DNA of 64,000 bases from Macrotis lagotis. Taxonomy: Eukaryota; Chordata; Mammalia; Peramelemorphia; Peramelidae. Below the pieces are notes generated by a model. That model was not told the origin of the DNA. It worked only from the letters and a program-made list of their open reading frames with translations, and ran no database searches. Where the stretch lies: the NCBI RefSeq assembly GCF_037893015.1, contig NC_133661.1, forward strand, positions 219,994,545 to 220,058,544. The letters are read 5' to 3'. Positions 23,109-35,399 of this stretch are shown piece after piece. The translations under genes were made by a program, and so were the position numbers. Each line of letters begins with the position of its first letter. The stretch's first letter is position 1.

Positions 23109-25545
23109 TTGGGCACAGAAATGAGATTTAAGCAAGGAAATCATGAAAAAAGAGTTAACTACTTGGTAAAGGAGGCACAAAAAAATTGAAGAAAATAATA
23201 CATTAAAAAACAGAATAGGCCAAATGGTAAAAAAAGTTGCAAAAAATCAATGAGGAGAAGGAAGTTCTGAAAAGTAGAATTGACCAAATAGAAAAGGAGG
23301 TACAAAACCTCACCAAAGAAAATAATTCCTTTAAAAATTGGAATTGGGGGGAGTAGAAGCTACATATCTACAAGATATCAAATAAAAATAAAACAAAAAA
23401 ATGAAAAAGCAGAAGACAATGTGAAATATCTCATTGTAAAATAGTTTGAGAGATAATATTAAAATTATTAGACTGCCTGAAAACCATGATAAAAAACCAA
23501 AACACTATCTTTCAACAAATTTTCAAGAAAAATTGTCCTGATAATCTAGAATCAGCAACTTAAAAATAGAAATTTAAAGAATTTCCTAATCACATTCTGA
23601 AAGAGATCTAAAATGAAAACTCAAAGGAATATTATAGTCAAATTCCAGAACTCCCAGGTCAAGGAAAAAAATATTACAAGTATCCAGAAAGGAACAATTT
23701 CAGTATCATGGAGCCACAAGATTTAGCAGTCTCTACATTAATGGATTGGAGGCTTAAAATATGATGTTCTAATGGGCATAGGAACTAGGATACTCCAGCA
23801 AAACTAAGTGTAATCCTTCAAGGTGGGAGGTTGGGGGATGGGGGGAATGACCATTCAATGAAATAGACAAATCAAATTTTAAGTATTTTTGTTGAAAAGA
23901 CCATAAGTGAATAGAAAATCTGACTTTCAAATACAAGACTGGAGAGAAGCATTAAAAGGGAAACAAGGAAAAAGAAACCACAATGAGATTAAACTAATTA
24001 CATTCTTACATTAAAAGATGATACTTGTAACTCATAATAACTGATTATTGGGGGATTTAGAAGGAATATATCAACAGAGAACAAAGATACAAGTTGAATA
24101 TGATGTGATGAGAGCTTTTAAAAAATTAAGGGGTGAAAAAGAAAAATGCACTGGGGGAAAAAGGAAAGGGAGAGGCAAAATGGAGTAAATTTGACACCAT
24201 GAAAGAACTTTTACAAGGAGGGAAAGATGTAGAAGGTGTTGGGAAATACTTGAACCTTACTCTTAGCAGAACTGGCTCAAAGGGGGAAGAATATTACACT
24301 CAATTAAATATATAAACCTTTCTTGCCCTACAAAAATGTTGCAGAAGGAGGTAAGAGAGGGAGGGGCTGCTTAGAGAAGGAAGGGTGAATTGGGGAGGTG
24401 GTAGTCAGAAACAAAACATTTTTGAGGAGAACCAAGTGAAAAGTGAAAGGAAATTAAAAGGATGTAGAGAAATCCAGTTAGACTATGAACAAATTTTTGA
24501 AGCATAGTCTTCTCAAACATATAGAGAAATGAATCAAATTAATGAGAATAGCAGTCATTCCCCAGTTGATAAAATATAAAGTCAGTTTTCAGATGAAGGG
24601 ATCAAAACTTTATGGCTATATAATGAGAAAATGCTCTAAATCATTGTTAACTGGAGAAATGTGGGTTAAAACAATCTGAGGCACTACATCATACCTATTA
24701 GGTTGGCTATAATAGTATGGAAAAGAAAAATGACAAATATTGGAGGGGATGGGGAATACCGAGACATCAATACTGATGGCAATATTGTGACTGTCGTGAA
24801 CTGATTCACCCGTTATTTAGAGCAATTGGGAACTATACCCCAAAACTTATAAAACCAGCATTCTCTTTGATCTAATAATACCACTTCTAGGTCTGTATCC
24901 CAAAAGAGATGAAAGACAAAACAGAAAAAGATTTATATGTACAAACATATTTAAGGTAGGTATTTTCTGATTCCAAAAAATTGAAAATTGAAGTAATGGC
25001 CATCAATTGGGGAATGGCTGAAAAAGTTATGGTATATGATTGTATTGGAATACTGTTCGCTATAGCAAATGATGAACCAACTGCTCTCAGAAAAATCTGA
25101 ATAGACTTACATGAATTAATGCAGAATGAAATAAATGAATAGAACCAAGATTAAATTGTACAAAGTAACAGCAATATTGTAAGATGGTCAACTATGAATA
25201 ACAGTTCTCAGCAACACAATGAATGATTTGAAACAATTCTGAAGGACCTATAATGAAAAAATGCTATCTACCCCTAGAGAAAGAATTGATGGAATCTAAA
25301 AACCATTTCAAAACTTATTTTTTAACTTTATATTTCTCATTTTTTAAAAATTTTGGTCTATTTTCTTTTACAACACAGGACTAATAAGGAAATAAGTTTT
25401 GCATAACCACACATGTATAACCTATATCAAATTGCTTGCCTTCTCAATGAAGGGGGCAGGGGAGACTGAGAGAGAGAGAAAGAATTTGGAATTCATTTTA
25501 AAAATGAATGTTGAAATTTGGTTTTGTATGTGAAAAGAAAAATAC
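22216..25545 (+). mobile_element. HAL1-like (half-L1) element, near full length
   Basis: Parts in order: a 5' UTR beginning near 'gaggaggtagggacaagatg'; an ORF1-like region (about 22940-23860) whose later part carries 'ccagaactcccaggtcaagg' and 'agccacaagatttagcag', as in L1 ORF1; a G/A-rich linker (23940-24480); then an L1-type 3' end (from about 24500) with 'ccatcaattggggaatggct' and 'gaattaatgcagaatgaaa', encoding only the end of ORF2. There is no endonuclease or reverse-transcriptase region, which is what defines half-L1 elements. ORF1 is not open: the longest frames are about 60 codons. A GA microsatellite (23063-23102) has grown inside it. Mobilisation would have needed L1 enzymes in trans. 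Confidence 0.7.
23063..23102. repeat. (AG)n microsatellite
   Basis: About 19 AG units within the HAL1-like ORF1 region. Confidence 0.97.
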
Positions 25546-25597
25546 AAAGACATAAAAAATCATGGCATCTCTGAGCTATTGAAATTGAATTATCAGG

Positions 25598-25756
25598 GGC
25601 AGCTAGGTGGCATAGTAGATAAAGCACCGGCCTTGGAGTCAGGAGTACCTGGGTTCAAATCTGGTCTCAGACACTTAATAATTACCTAGCTGTGTGGCCT
25701 TGGGCAAGCCACTTTAACCCCATTTGCCTTGCAAAAGCCTAAAAAAAAAATACAAC
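25598..25756 (+). mobile_element. WSINE1/MAR1-like SINE with target duplications
   Basis: Near-consensus copy with A-rich tail. Flanking repeats gaaattgaattatcagg (25581-25597) and gaaattgaactgtcagg (25757-25773) differ at two positions. Confidence 0.93.
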
Positions 25757-25773
25757 GAAATTGAACTGTCAGG

Positions 25774-26765
25774 GTATCCTTGTGTACTTAGGATAGCCAT
25801 GTTCACTGAAGATAAGACAAAAGTAGAAACAAGCTTTGTAAGAAGTGAGTTTAATTTCCAATTATGTCTAATTTTGTGATCTAGAAATATTGCTATTTAT
25901 GCATGTTAAGTACAGCACAGAGGGATTTTTAGCACATCTTCAATGCATTCAATATGAAAATAAGCCCACAGATACAGCTGGCACTGTTCAGCATAAACTG
26001 AGTGATGTAGATAAAACATACCCTTCAACAGAGGTGGAATAGACAGTTATTTCATGACAGCTTTGTAATTGTCGATGCTTCCTGGCATGTGGTAAGTCAT
26101 TACAAAAAAGTTTCTACATAAAGTCATCTTCTCTGCAAAAAAAGAGTAAAGAAAAAAAATGCTTCCAGCTGTTTTAAAAATGCAAAGTACTGAGCTGACA
26201 GCATGATTACCAGTTGTAGCCAGGGAATATTTAGCTGTCATGGAATCTCAAGGGCACATACTGTATGGTGAAATCCATGCCTGAAAACATTGCAAGTAAG
26301 TTATTGTACACCAACAAAAGGCTGTCTTGAGATGGTCTCTCATAGTAAAAAGAACCATTATAGGGCTTTACATTCAGTAAATTCACCTATGCTTACTGCC
26401 CATTGTTAAACAAGTGGTAAGTAGTAATGGAGGACCCAGCAAAAAGTTCTCTAGCTTAACAATATGGAGTGATTACTTCAGTAATTTAGAACCTACCTTC
26501 ATCTCTGTCAATAGTTCTTCATTGGATAAAAGTAGAGGGAGGTTTTAGGAGCATATATTCCAGACTGACTAAGCACTGCTCAAAGGTTCCAAATAACATT
26601 ATGAGTCTATATTAGCCTTGTCAACAGACATGTCTCCTGCCCATGTCTCTGCTTTGATAAACAATATTCCCATAAATGTTCATGCAGTCCCTTCCATGTG
26701 GGTGTGAACACAGGTTTTACTTTTGTTTTTAATTTTAAAGACAAATATTTCTTCTCAAGCATAAA
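25774..26765. other. Unique-looking sequence, no gene recognised
   Basis: About 1 kb with no clear repeat and no open frame above 64 codons. Slightly less AT-rich than its surroundings; it could hold conserved non-coding sequence, which cannot be judged from one genome. Confidence 0.4.
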
Positions 26766-26769
26766 ATAC

Positions 26770-26935
26770 ACAGAAGAGTAGATTTAGACCTAGAATGGAT
26801 CTTGAAAGTCACTGACCTTGACCCCCTCTCTAGAATCTCACTGTGATATAAGTCTTGGTTGAGATTTGAATTCAGGCCTTTTTGTCTCTAAATTCAGGAC
26901 TCTACCCATTACATCATGCTGATCTTAGTCTTCTT
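26770..26935 (-). mobile_element. MIR-type relic, antisense
   Basis: 'tagacctagaatggatcttg', 'gatttgaattcaggcct' and 'actctacccattacatcatg' mark an antisense MIR/Ther copy. Confidence 0.55.
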
Positions 26936-27146
26936 CATTGAACAAAATATTAATTAGGCCTAGTTTTAAAATAAAAACAAGATGCACAATATTAAAATCT
27001 TACTCCGGAAAACTACGAAAATGCAATGATAAAGTCATTTTTTTCATGATTTTTATCTTTTTTTTTTATCTAGGTTTTTGTGAGGCAATGGGGTTAAGTG
27101 CCTTGCCCAAAGTCATACAGTTAGCTATTAAGAATCAAGTGTCTGA

Positions 27147-28572
27147 AGCAGACTAGGAGATCAAGGAATAGTTTATCTATCAGATCTATGGAAAGGGAAG
27201 CAGTTTACCACCAAGGAAGAGATGGAGAACATCACTAAAAACAAACTAGAAAATTTTGATTACATTAAATTAAAAGGCTTTTGCACAGACAAAACTACTG
27301 TAATCAAGATCAAAAGAAATGTAGAAAATTGAGAAATAATTTTTACTAGTATTTCTGACAAAGGACTTAGTCAAATTAAAAAAAAAAACAAGCCATTCCC
27401 CAATTTACAAATGTTCCAAAGATATGCAAAGGCAATTTACAGATGAGGAAATCAAAGTGATCCAAAGTCATATGAAAATTACTATTTATTAGATAAATGC
27501 AAATTAAAGTATCTCTGAGATACTACCTCATACCTCTCAGACTGGCTAATATGAACAGAAAGGACAATGATCAGTGTTGGAAGGGATGTTGTTATATTCC
27601 AGTTTGACTAACTGCTCAGAAGTGTTAGGTTCCTACCCAGCTACCTTATTCTTACACAGGTGAAGTTGAAGGGGCAAGGAGACACGGGAGACAAAGATGA
27701 CAAGTTCTCCTAGTTCTCCAAGATCTCCATTTATCAAACCAAATACAAGTGCTTAAATATCTTCCCCAGTCCCTGGTCCACTCCCACTCCCATGGCACAT
27801 GACAATCAACCAGTAAATAATGCTCTGGTGATAGAGGACACCAGGTAATGAAATTTTACAGTATTCCCACACACAACAGTGCCACACACAAATGTGCATA
27901 CCCTGTGATCCAGCAATACCACTACTGGGTCTATACCTTGAAGAGATTATGAAAAAGGGTTAAAAACATCACTTGTATAAAAATATTCATAGCAGCCCTG
28001 TTTGTGGTGGCAAAGAATTGGATATTAAGTGAATGTCCTTCAATTGGGGAATAGCTTAACAAACTGAGGTATATGTATGTCATGGAACATTATTGTTCTA
28101 TTAAAACCAGGAGGGATAGGAATTCAGGGAAGCCTGGAAGGATTTGCATGAATTCATGCTGAGTTAGATGAGCTGAACCAGAAGAACATTGTACCCCCTA
28201 ATAACAGCATGGGGGTGATAGTCAATAATGGACTTATTCATTCCATCAGTGCAACAATCAGACACAATTTGGGGATATCTGTGATGGAAATACTATCTGT
28301 ATCCAGAGAAATAATTGTGGAGTTTGAACAAAAACCAAAGATTATTAGCTTTAATTTAAAAAAGACTGTTATCTTATTATGTAAGTTTACTATGTCTTAT
28401 ACTTTATGTTTCTTCCTTAAGGATCTGTTTTTCTCTCTTATCACATTCAACTTAGATCAGTGTATACCTGGAAACAATGTAAAGACTAACAGACTGCCTT
28501 CTGTGGGGGGTAGGGGGTAAAATTGTAAAATTCAAAATAAATAAAATCTTTCTTTAAAAAAAAAAAAAGGAT
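27147..28572 (+). mobile_element. 5'-truncated L1 inserted into a SINE
   Basis: Begins in ORF2 ('aaaaggcttttgcacagaca'), continues through the C-terminal coding part ('gggtctataccttgaagag', 'gatttgcatgaattcatgct', 'ccatcagtgcaacaatcag') and the 3' UTR with its G-tract (28504-28517), and ends in a 13-A run at 28555-28568. The reading frame is broken. A foreign segment of about 290 bases sits at 27590-27880. Confidence 0.93.
27590..27880. mobile_element. Non-L1 insert, possible solo LTR fossil
   Basis: The L1 match stops after 'ggaagggatgt' and resumes at 'aatgtgcataccctgtgatc'. The segment between starts TGTTATATTCC and ends with CACACA, as an LTR might, and has no open frame. I could not find a convincing target duplication, and roughly 100 bases of L1 seem to be lost at the site, so the identity is a guess. 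Confidence 0.3.
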
Positions 28573-28727
28573 TGGGGCAGCTAGGTGGTGCAGTGGATAG
28601 AGCACCGGCCCTGGAATCAGGAGTACCTGAGTTCAAATCCACCCTCAGACAATAATTACCTAGCTGTGTGGCCTTGGGCAAGCCACTTAACCTCATTTGC
28701 CTTGCAAAAAAAACCTAAAAGAAAAAA
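28573..28727 (+). mobile_element. SINE inserted in the L1 poly-A tail
   Basis: Near-consensus WSINE1/MAR1-like copy ('ggggcagctaggtggtgcag', 'caataattacctagctgtg'). It sits at the junction of the L1 A-tail and the L1 target repeat: 'aaaaaaaaggatt' before it mirrors 'aaaaaaaagaatc' after it, so it landed after the L1 did. Confidence 0.92.
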
Positions 28728-28822
28728 AAGAATCAAGTGTCTGAGGTTGGATTTGAATTCAGGTTCTCCTGACCCCAGGGCCAGTGGTCTATCCATTGAA
28801 CCATCTAGTTGCTCTTCCCCAT

Positions 28823-30045
28823 GATCTTTAATCTTTAATGATATCATGAACTAACCCAAACTAACCAAAATAGGAGGAATTAATGGGCACTATAATAGTA
28901 GGAATCCATTTTGTTGGTCCTTGGTCCTCTCTAGGCAGACACAAGGGTAAAAGAAATTTTTTCTTTTAACCTTCATTATTCACAGTGTCTTCCAAAAGAA
29001 TATTAATTGAATAAGAGATGGTTCATCTAAGAGGGAGCAGAGACACAGACACAGAAAACTGAGGATAGGAAGCAACCTCCAAGAACATAATCTCTGGTAG
29101 CAGAGAAGAAAGATTACTAAGAACTGAAGAGAGAACTATCCCAGGCAATTGAGAGTCAAGATGTAAGAAGAAGGAACCCTAGTTGAACAACCCACCTGGT
29201 AGAGATACTATACCTAGGAGGAATAATAAAAGGACACCATGGAAAGAGAAAGGACATTTGCATTGTCCAATGAGTAGTTTTTTTCTATATATGCTTTCTA
29301 CAAATGTCTCCTTACTGATATTCATTAAATTTGTGATGATTCTTTCCATGAGCATTGTATTTACTTGTATCATATAAGTTGGGTTGGGAAGAGTGGAAGT
29401 TTTTGTAGGTACTGTTGTTATTATGCCATCTAAACAAATGTCTTTGAGTTTATTTGTATCTAGTATTTAAAAGGTAAACTCACCAGGTAGAACTCATGAG
29501 CAAAAATTTTAGGAATTATCCTCTAAATAACATAACTCAATAGTCCACCTCCCTCCAGATGCTACACAGAAAGTTTCACAAATCTTTAATCACTGTACAA
29601 AAATATCAACTAATTTTTATGTTAGGATAGTGTCCTAAGGAGTTCTTATGTTAGAGATTCTCATGACTTAGTGGTCAGAACATACTTTGGGGAATATCAC
29701 CATTTCTCTTAACCTAGACTCCCATTTAGGAAAGTATGTGTGCTATCCCTCAATTTTGGAGATTGTGTGGAACTTGGCAGTATATGGTCTCAGTCTTCCA
29801 GAAGAAAGCTATACATAAAAAATGAACACACAATAATGATTATTCAAAGAACAACCATTAGTCCCAAAACATTATACCAAAAATATTTTTAAATTCAGGT
29901 CCTCCAGTGGAAATTTCCTCCTTCTTCCAAAGACTAATCTTGCTAAATTTGGAAAAACTCATCACCAGTATGACTACCAATTTTTTTCTCTTTTATCACA
30001 ATACCTTGATTGGAAATCTATGATGCATCAAAAGATTTAGTAAGA
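28823..30045. other. No gene or clear repeat
   Basis: About 1.2 kb of AT-rich sequence. Two overlapping 64-codon open frames on opposite strands at 29179-29377 have no recognisable motif. Confidence 0.4.
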
Positions 30046-30049
30046 TTTT

Positions 30050-30300
30050 AAAGTTTGAAAGAGCCCAAGGAACAGATTCTATTCAACTCCATTGTTATAT
30101 GAATGAGGAAACCAAAACAGGGAGAAATTAAGTAATTTATTCAGTCACATAATGAAGAGTTTGGATTAGAATCTGCTCTCTCAGTACTTTCAAATTCTAA
30201 ATTCAAGTAGTAAGATAGTAAGGTACATGTAGTAGGTGGCAGAATTCAGATTTGAACCCAGGTCCTCTGAATACACTTGGTCTATTTTTTTTACAACAAT
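30050..30300 (-). mobile_element. MIR-type SINE relics, antisense
   Basis: 'tatgaatgaggaaaccaaaa' to 'gtttggattagaatctg' is one antisense MIR; 'ggtggcagaattcagatttg' with 'acccaggtcctctga' is a second fragment next to it. Confidence 0.6.
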
Positions 30301-30417
30301 CTGGTTGCAATAGGCATTGATAGATGCCCAGTAGGGAATAATGGGAAGGGAATAGTATCTACTCCAATGAAATCCAAGAATTTAGTGTACTCATTATCAT
30401 GTGTGATTAAAAGATAG

Positions 30418-30600
30418 AAAATTTATTAAATACCTACTATGTATCAAGCATTGCTTTAGGGCCACAAATATAAAGTTAACAAAAGATAAAGGCCCAGTGC
30501 TCAGGGATTTTATACTTTCCAGGGACAATGAAATCTGGAAGCTAAAGATCCAATGCGGGGGGCGGGGGGGGGGGGATGGCTCTTTATATCACATGTGCTT
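30418..30600 (+). mobile_element. Ancient CR1/L2-type fragment with G-run
   Basis: 'ttattaaatacctactatgt', 'caagcattgctttagggcca', 'aaagataaaggcccagtgct' follow a very common old LINE word order. A G-rich run (30557-30574) interrupts it. Confidence 0.5.
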
Positions 30601-31580
30601 TTAAGGAATTGAGTGTAAAATCAAGATGAGAATGAAAATTTATTTACAAATGGATTATATAGGTTTAGATCATTCCATTTGAGGTTTATTCAGTCCACAC
30701 ATTTCTACTTCTTCCTTCTATACCTGAATTTGATTTTTTATAGATTACTAATACCAACACTAAGGAGTTGACTGGAAAAGAGAAAAGTTTCCAGAACTAG
30801 AAAACAAACTGGAAAGATTCTCATGCTTTTGGGTCAGTAAGTTTGAACTCTCAAGGATTACTATCTCCCTTGCCTGCCCCCAAAATGGAAAAGCAAATTA
30901 TCCATTACCTTACAGACTATTATATAAATGCCCTAAGACTGAGAAATATATTGCTGTCAGTCAAGGCTATTTCATCTCTATAACATTTGCTTTCTTTTCA
31001 GCTGAGCTATATAAATCTTAAAATAATTTTCACAAATGTTGATATGCTCATTTACAAATGTATGCAGCTTAAGTAGTAGCTTAAATGTGAATTTTAATGA
31101 ATTCAATGAATCAGTGCCTAATTTGCACATTTTGTTAATTACCTGTGGTTTGGGATAATCCATCCAAGATGTTCCCTATTACCTTGGGTAATTAAGAGCT
31201 GACCTATTTTCCAATTTTTGCAGTTCAAATAAAATGAAATCCAGGCAATTTTCTTTCCTAATAGTACAAATCATCACTTAAGCAAGTTGTCCTTCTAAAA
31301 TAATTAATTGTGGACTCTTTGGACTGAAATTGAGTTCCAAAGGTCATCTAATTCATCCCTCTGTCCTTAGGCAGCAATAATCCAGTTACAGGAAAATGAA
31401 TTCTACTTTAGAAGTCTAAGCATTCATCTTTTCAGTGCATCTCCCTTTTCACAGATTATCAGATTCATATTATTTTGTGAGCTATTATTGTTATTAATGG
31501 AAAACACAACTACTAAGGTTTTTCTCTGTAAATGCCTTAGAAAAGTATGATTGGAGTGAAATACAGCATGTATACTAGAA
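30600..31580. other. No gene recognised
   Basis: AT-rich sequence with no open frame above 61 codons. 'caaaggtcatctaattcatc' near 31340 could be the end of an old MIR. Confidence 0.4.
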
Positions 31581-31582
31581 AT

Positions 31583-31805
31583 ATTAGCATCTAGGTGGCA
31601 CAGTGAATGGACCTGGAATCAGGATATCTTGAATTAAAATTTTGTCTCAGAGATATACTAAATGTGAGATCCTGGACAAGTCACTTAACAACTCTTAGCC
31701 TGCTTCTTTGATAATAATTGCACCTTCCTCATACAAGGTTATTGTGAGGATCAAATGAAATAAGTAAAGTGTTTTGCAAACTTAAAAGTACCATATTATT
31801 GTTAG
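31583..31805 (+). mobile_element. MIR/Ther-type SINE, sense, fairly complete
   Basis: Head 'atctaggtggcacagtgaat', core 'gagatcctggacaagtcact', tail 'aagtaaagtgttttgcaaac' and 'ccatattattgttagatatt', in the expected order. Confidence 0.75.
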
Positions 31806-31959
31806 ATATTATTTTCATTTGCACACACATAAATTATTCCTATTTATAAATAGATAATATATTTATATAAAGTTTAATAACTTAAAACTGCACTAACACT
31901 TTTGGACACCCAATAGAACTTCTAAAAATTTACTGAAGATCATTATATTTGGACTCAAA

Positions 31960-32170
31960 ACCTGGGGCGGGGTGGCAGATTCTGACTCTGACACTTGTTA
32001 TTTCAAGCTTCAGTAGGGCAGATCACCTTTCTAAACCTTGATCTTCTCATCTGCCAAAGTAGGGGGTAATAATACCTATAGTTACCTACATTAAGGGGTT
32101 TTTGTAGGGGAAGCATGATTTGAAAACCTTAAAGCTCTATTGTAATACATCATCATTTTATTACTGTATC
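31960..32170 (+). mobile_element. MIR-type SINE, sense
   Basis: 'ggcagattctgactctgac', 'gatcttctcatctgccaaag', 'ataatacctatagttaccta' and 'aaccttaaagctctattgt' follow the MIR order. Confidence 0.7.
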
Positions 32171-33050
32171 ACTGACCCATTTCTCCATTGGACCTGTCTA
32201 TGTCCCTCATTAAACTGTGTATTCTGAGAAGATGAGGATTGCCTCTCTTATTAAAATGAACTCTATGGACTCAAAATAAAATATGTTGCTACTGGAGCCA
32301 CATGAAAAAGGTGACTACTTTTCTTGTTAACCCAATCTGATGTTTAACAACAATTTACAAGCAAGACATGCTTTGTTTACATCTGATTCCATGTAATTTC
32401 TATGTTTGAGAAAAAAATCACTGAAGTTATGACCAGGAAAGGAAGTGCTAATCATATAGCAAAAATATTTCCACAAGATTGAGGACTACATTAATAAATA
32501 ACCCGATACAAAAAAGGAGATAGATAAATCCTCCAGTATGTAGAAAATGTATGCTGCACTCAGATATTTTGTTATTCTTTGCTTGCCCCATACCCAGTCC
32601 TCTCACCCCATTTTCTGAGAATTCCTATTCTCAGTAATATCCATCATACCATTTCTTGCAGGTTATATACATTTCTTTCAGCCTATCTGTGCCCAATCAG
32701 GCATCTCTCAGTGGTCCTCTGGGTTCCACATGATATTGATTGAGAGATTTTTATGTTGGAAAATTTAAAACCAAATAACATCTTTGGGAAAACATTAATG
32801 TTAAAATATGAGATTTTGCACCTGGAAGCAGTTTGGGATCATTAACAACAAATGGGCAATTTTGTAAACAACTTTCATTTATTCAGTTCTCAATCCAATT
32901 CACTAACCTTTTGTAATTCTTATGACAGATATATTGATATACTCATTCAACAGACTGACTATCCAACCAAAATCATAGTTTAAAAGACATTTTTTTACCA
33001 TATGGATTTTTCAGTCATTCAGTAATCATGATTTTCATTTGGGATGCACT
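32171..33050. other. No gene or clear repeat
   Basis: About 0.9 kb of AT-rich sequence. Nothing recognised on either strand. Confidence 0.4.
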
Positions 33051-33059
33051 AAAGGGAAC

Positions 33060-33420
33060 AGGTATAGATAGCACAAAACCAATATAATATTGAAGCCCTC
33101 ACCATTAATAAGGAATCCATTTTGCATTTGGACCTCTCAAAGGACATCTTCCAAGACCTTTGTAAACACCATTAATTGGTGATATCTCTTTTTGGTCATG
33201 TATTCTTCTTCTATCCCTATATCTAATAGGTAATTTATTCCATGTGCTTCTAATTTGTATGATGTTACCCTTCATATCCAAATCATGTATCTTTGGAACT
33301 TGTCTTGATATACGGTGTGAGACATACATCAGATTGACACAATTCTAATTGTTCATGTGGGTTTTTTTTAATTTTTATCATTTCTTGCTTTGGGGGGGTT
33401 AATTTTGATATTTGCTCTAC
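33060..33420 (-). mobile_element. L1 ORF2 fragment, antisense (tentative)
   Basis: 'atcatgtatctttggaactt' followed by 'gtcttgatatacggtgtgag' is a phrase I associate with antisense marsupial L1 ORF2. A 74-codon minus-strand open frame (33105-33329) is probably its remnant. No ends are visible. Confidence 0.4.
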
Positions 33421-33673
33421 CTAAGTGTTTATCTTATTGTAAATTCCTAACTATATCTTATATTAGTTGTCACTCATTTCCTTTCTTTAAAGATAGTTCA
33501 TGATGTTAATGTTCCTGTCCAAGAAAAAAAAATTATGAGATATAACAATGAGGGTTAAAAATATTTGTCCTTTTTAATTTCTCAAAACTAAAATATATTC
33601 TCCGACATACTTTTCAAAGCTTTTCAATGAAATCCAACTTTATGTTAAGGGGTGGGGGGGAGAAGTGGGGAGG
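33421..33673. other. No gene or clear repeat
   Basis: AT-rich, ending in a short G-rich run near 33650-33680. Confidence 0.4.
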
Positions 33674-33686
33674 AAAATAAGCATTT

Positions 33687-33840
33687 TATTTATTTATTTT
33701 TTGCAAGGCAAACAGGGTTAAGTGGCTTGCCCAAGGCCACACAGCTAGGTAATTATTAAGTGTCTGAGACCGGATTTGAACCCAAGTACTCCTGACTCCA
33801 AGGCCAGTGCTTTATTCACTATGCCACCTAGCTGCCCCTA
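33687..33840 (-). mobile_element. WSINE1/MAR1-like SINE with target duplications
   Basis: Antisense near-consensus copy. The 13-bp repeat aaaataagcattt stands at 33674-33686 and 33841-33853. Confidence 0.93.
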
Positions 33841-34079
33841 AAAATAAGCATTTACAAAGTGCTTGTCATGTGCTAAGACCAAGGGTCATAGTTTTATTTT
33901 CATTTTTCTTATGGATTGTCATAGCTGAATCTTCAGGTGATCAAACTCTGGTTCATAAGTCTCTCTGAACATACATAAGTTGTTCCTCCAACACAAGACT
34001 TATTGGATTGCCAGGACTCTTTAATTTTCTAAATGACTAATCACCAGGTTTCTTTATATAATAAGCTTCCTTAGTGTCT

Positions 34080-34260
34080 TCAAATAGATTTCAATCTGGA
34101 AGAGTCTTTCCAGAGTATTTCATTTTAAAATTGAGGAAATTGAGGAAATTGAGACCTGAAAAGATTAAATGATTTGTTCAAGATTACACAAGTAGTAAAT
34201 TACAGGAACAGAATTTTAATCTCCAAATCAAGCACTTTTAACATTTTTATCATGCTGTTT
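34080..34260 (-). mobile_element. MIR-type relic, antisense
   Basis: 'gaaattgagacctgaaaag', 'gatttgttcaagattacaca' and 'caagcacttttaacattttt' show the antisense order; 'attgaggaa' is tandemly doubled at 34130-34150. Confidence 0.55.
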
Positions 34261-35395
34261 TTAATGACATCTTTGTTTGTTTATATATCACTGTTATTTC
34301 CAGATATATCTTATCTATCCAACCACTAGTTCAATTAACCTTCTCTTTTATCATAAAAAAATCATTTAAACCAACTAACCTAATGCCCTCATTTGACAAC
34401 ATGTAGAACATTCCATGCTCATATTTCCCATCTCAGCAAGAAAATGAAGGATATGCATTTCTTCATCTCTTCTCTGGAGCTCTAGCTGTGTTTCCATTAA
34501 AATTACTGTCAGATCCTGAATGGTGGATGTCAGCGGGACCCAGTAGACAAATAGAGACTAAAAGCAAAAGTCAGGTTACAGGAGAGAAGCATTTCCAAAA
34601 ATATTCTATAGAAGCAGGAGATTGCAACTGAAGTGCCAATTATGATAGAAAAAAAGGTTGTTCCATTACCATAAATTCAAAGGTTCAGTCAAATTCATAG
34701 TGGAGTTTCAGACCAAAGTAGAAGATTTAAGGAAGCTGAAGAACTCAGTTAAATCAAGATAGGTGTCTGAAAAGAAAAGTCAAAAAACAAGGAAGGTCAA
34801 GATAACTTTCCTCAAATTGAGATAATTCAGTTCAATCCAATAAGCACAAATTAAGGTGTACTGTATGCTACATCCCTGACTTAGGTAATTGAAATTCAGC
34901 TGGGTAGAAATAACATATACCCTTACAAAATACTGTTCCTTTTGTTTGTGAGCTGTTTACTTGCTAAAAGGGGAAGGAAAAGAATCATAAAATTAATTTT
35001 AAAAAGGATTGAATCAATTCATAAAAGACTATAAAGTGATGTCCTTTTGTTTGTTGAAAGAAGCAGAATTTGTCCATAAAAAGATAAAAATCCATATATA
35101 TAAAAAGATAGTTTCATATTAAAATGTAAGCATCTATAAAAGCTATTGAGAGAATCTGATAAAGGACCTAGTAAGCCTGTTTAAGAGCAGAGAAATTAGT
35201 AAAGTTATATATTTGTATGTAACTAGTTTAAGAGGTTAAGAGGTTAAAATTTATATGATCAACCAAATAACTGGAATGTATAGCTAGATTAAATCATGAC
35301 AGTTTCATAAATGAAAAATACTTAATTTCGTGAATATTATCACATAAATCAAAGATGAGTCACTGACCACTAAGAACTCTAATTTGAACCTTTAG
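34261..35395. other. No gene or clear repeat
   Basis: About 1.1 kb of AT-rich sequence without repeats that I recognise, leading up to the small open frame at 35400. Confidence 0.4.
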
Positions 35396-35399
35396 AAAA

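Larger units (their letters stand above)
27055..28822 (-). mobile_element. Old SINE split into two pieces by an L1 insertion
   Basis: Left piece 27055-27146 (tail and 'ggggttaagtgccttgccc'); right piece 28728-28822 ('ggttggatttgaattcagg', 'ccatctagttgctcttccc'). The pieces abut once the 27147-28727 insertion is removed, and the repeated 17 bases (aagaatcaagtgtctga, 27130-27146 and 28728-28744) are the duplicated SINE target. Confidence 0.93.
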
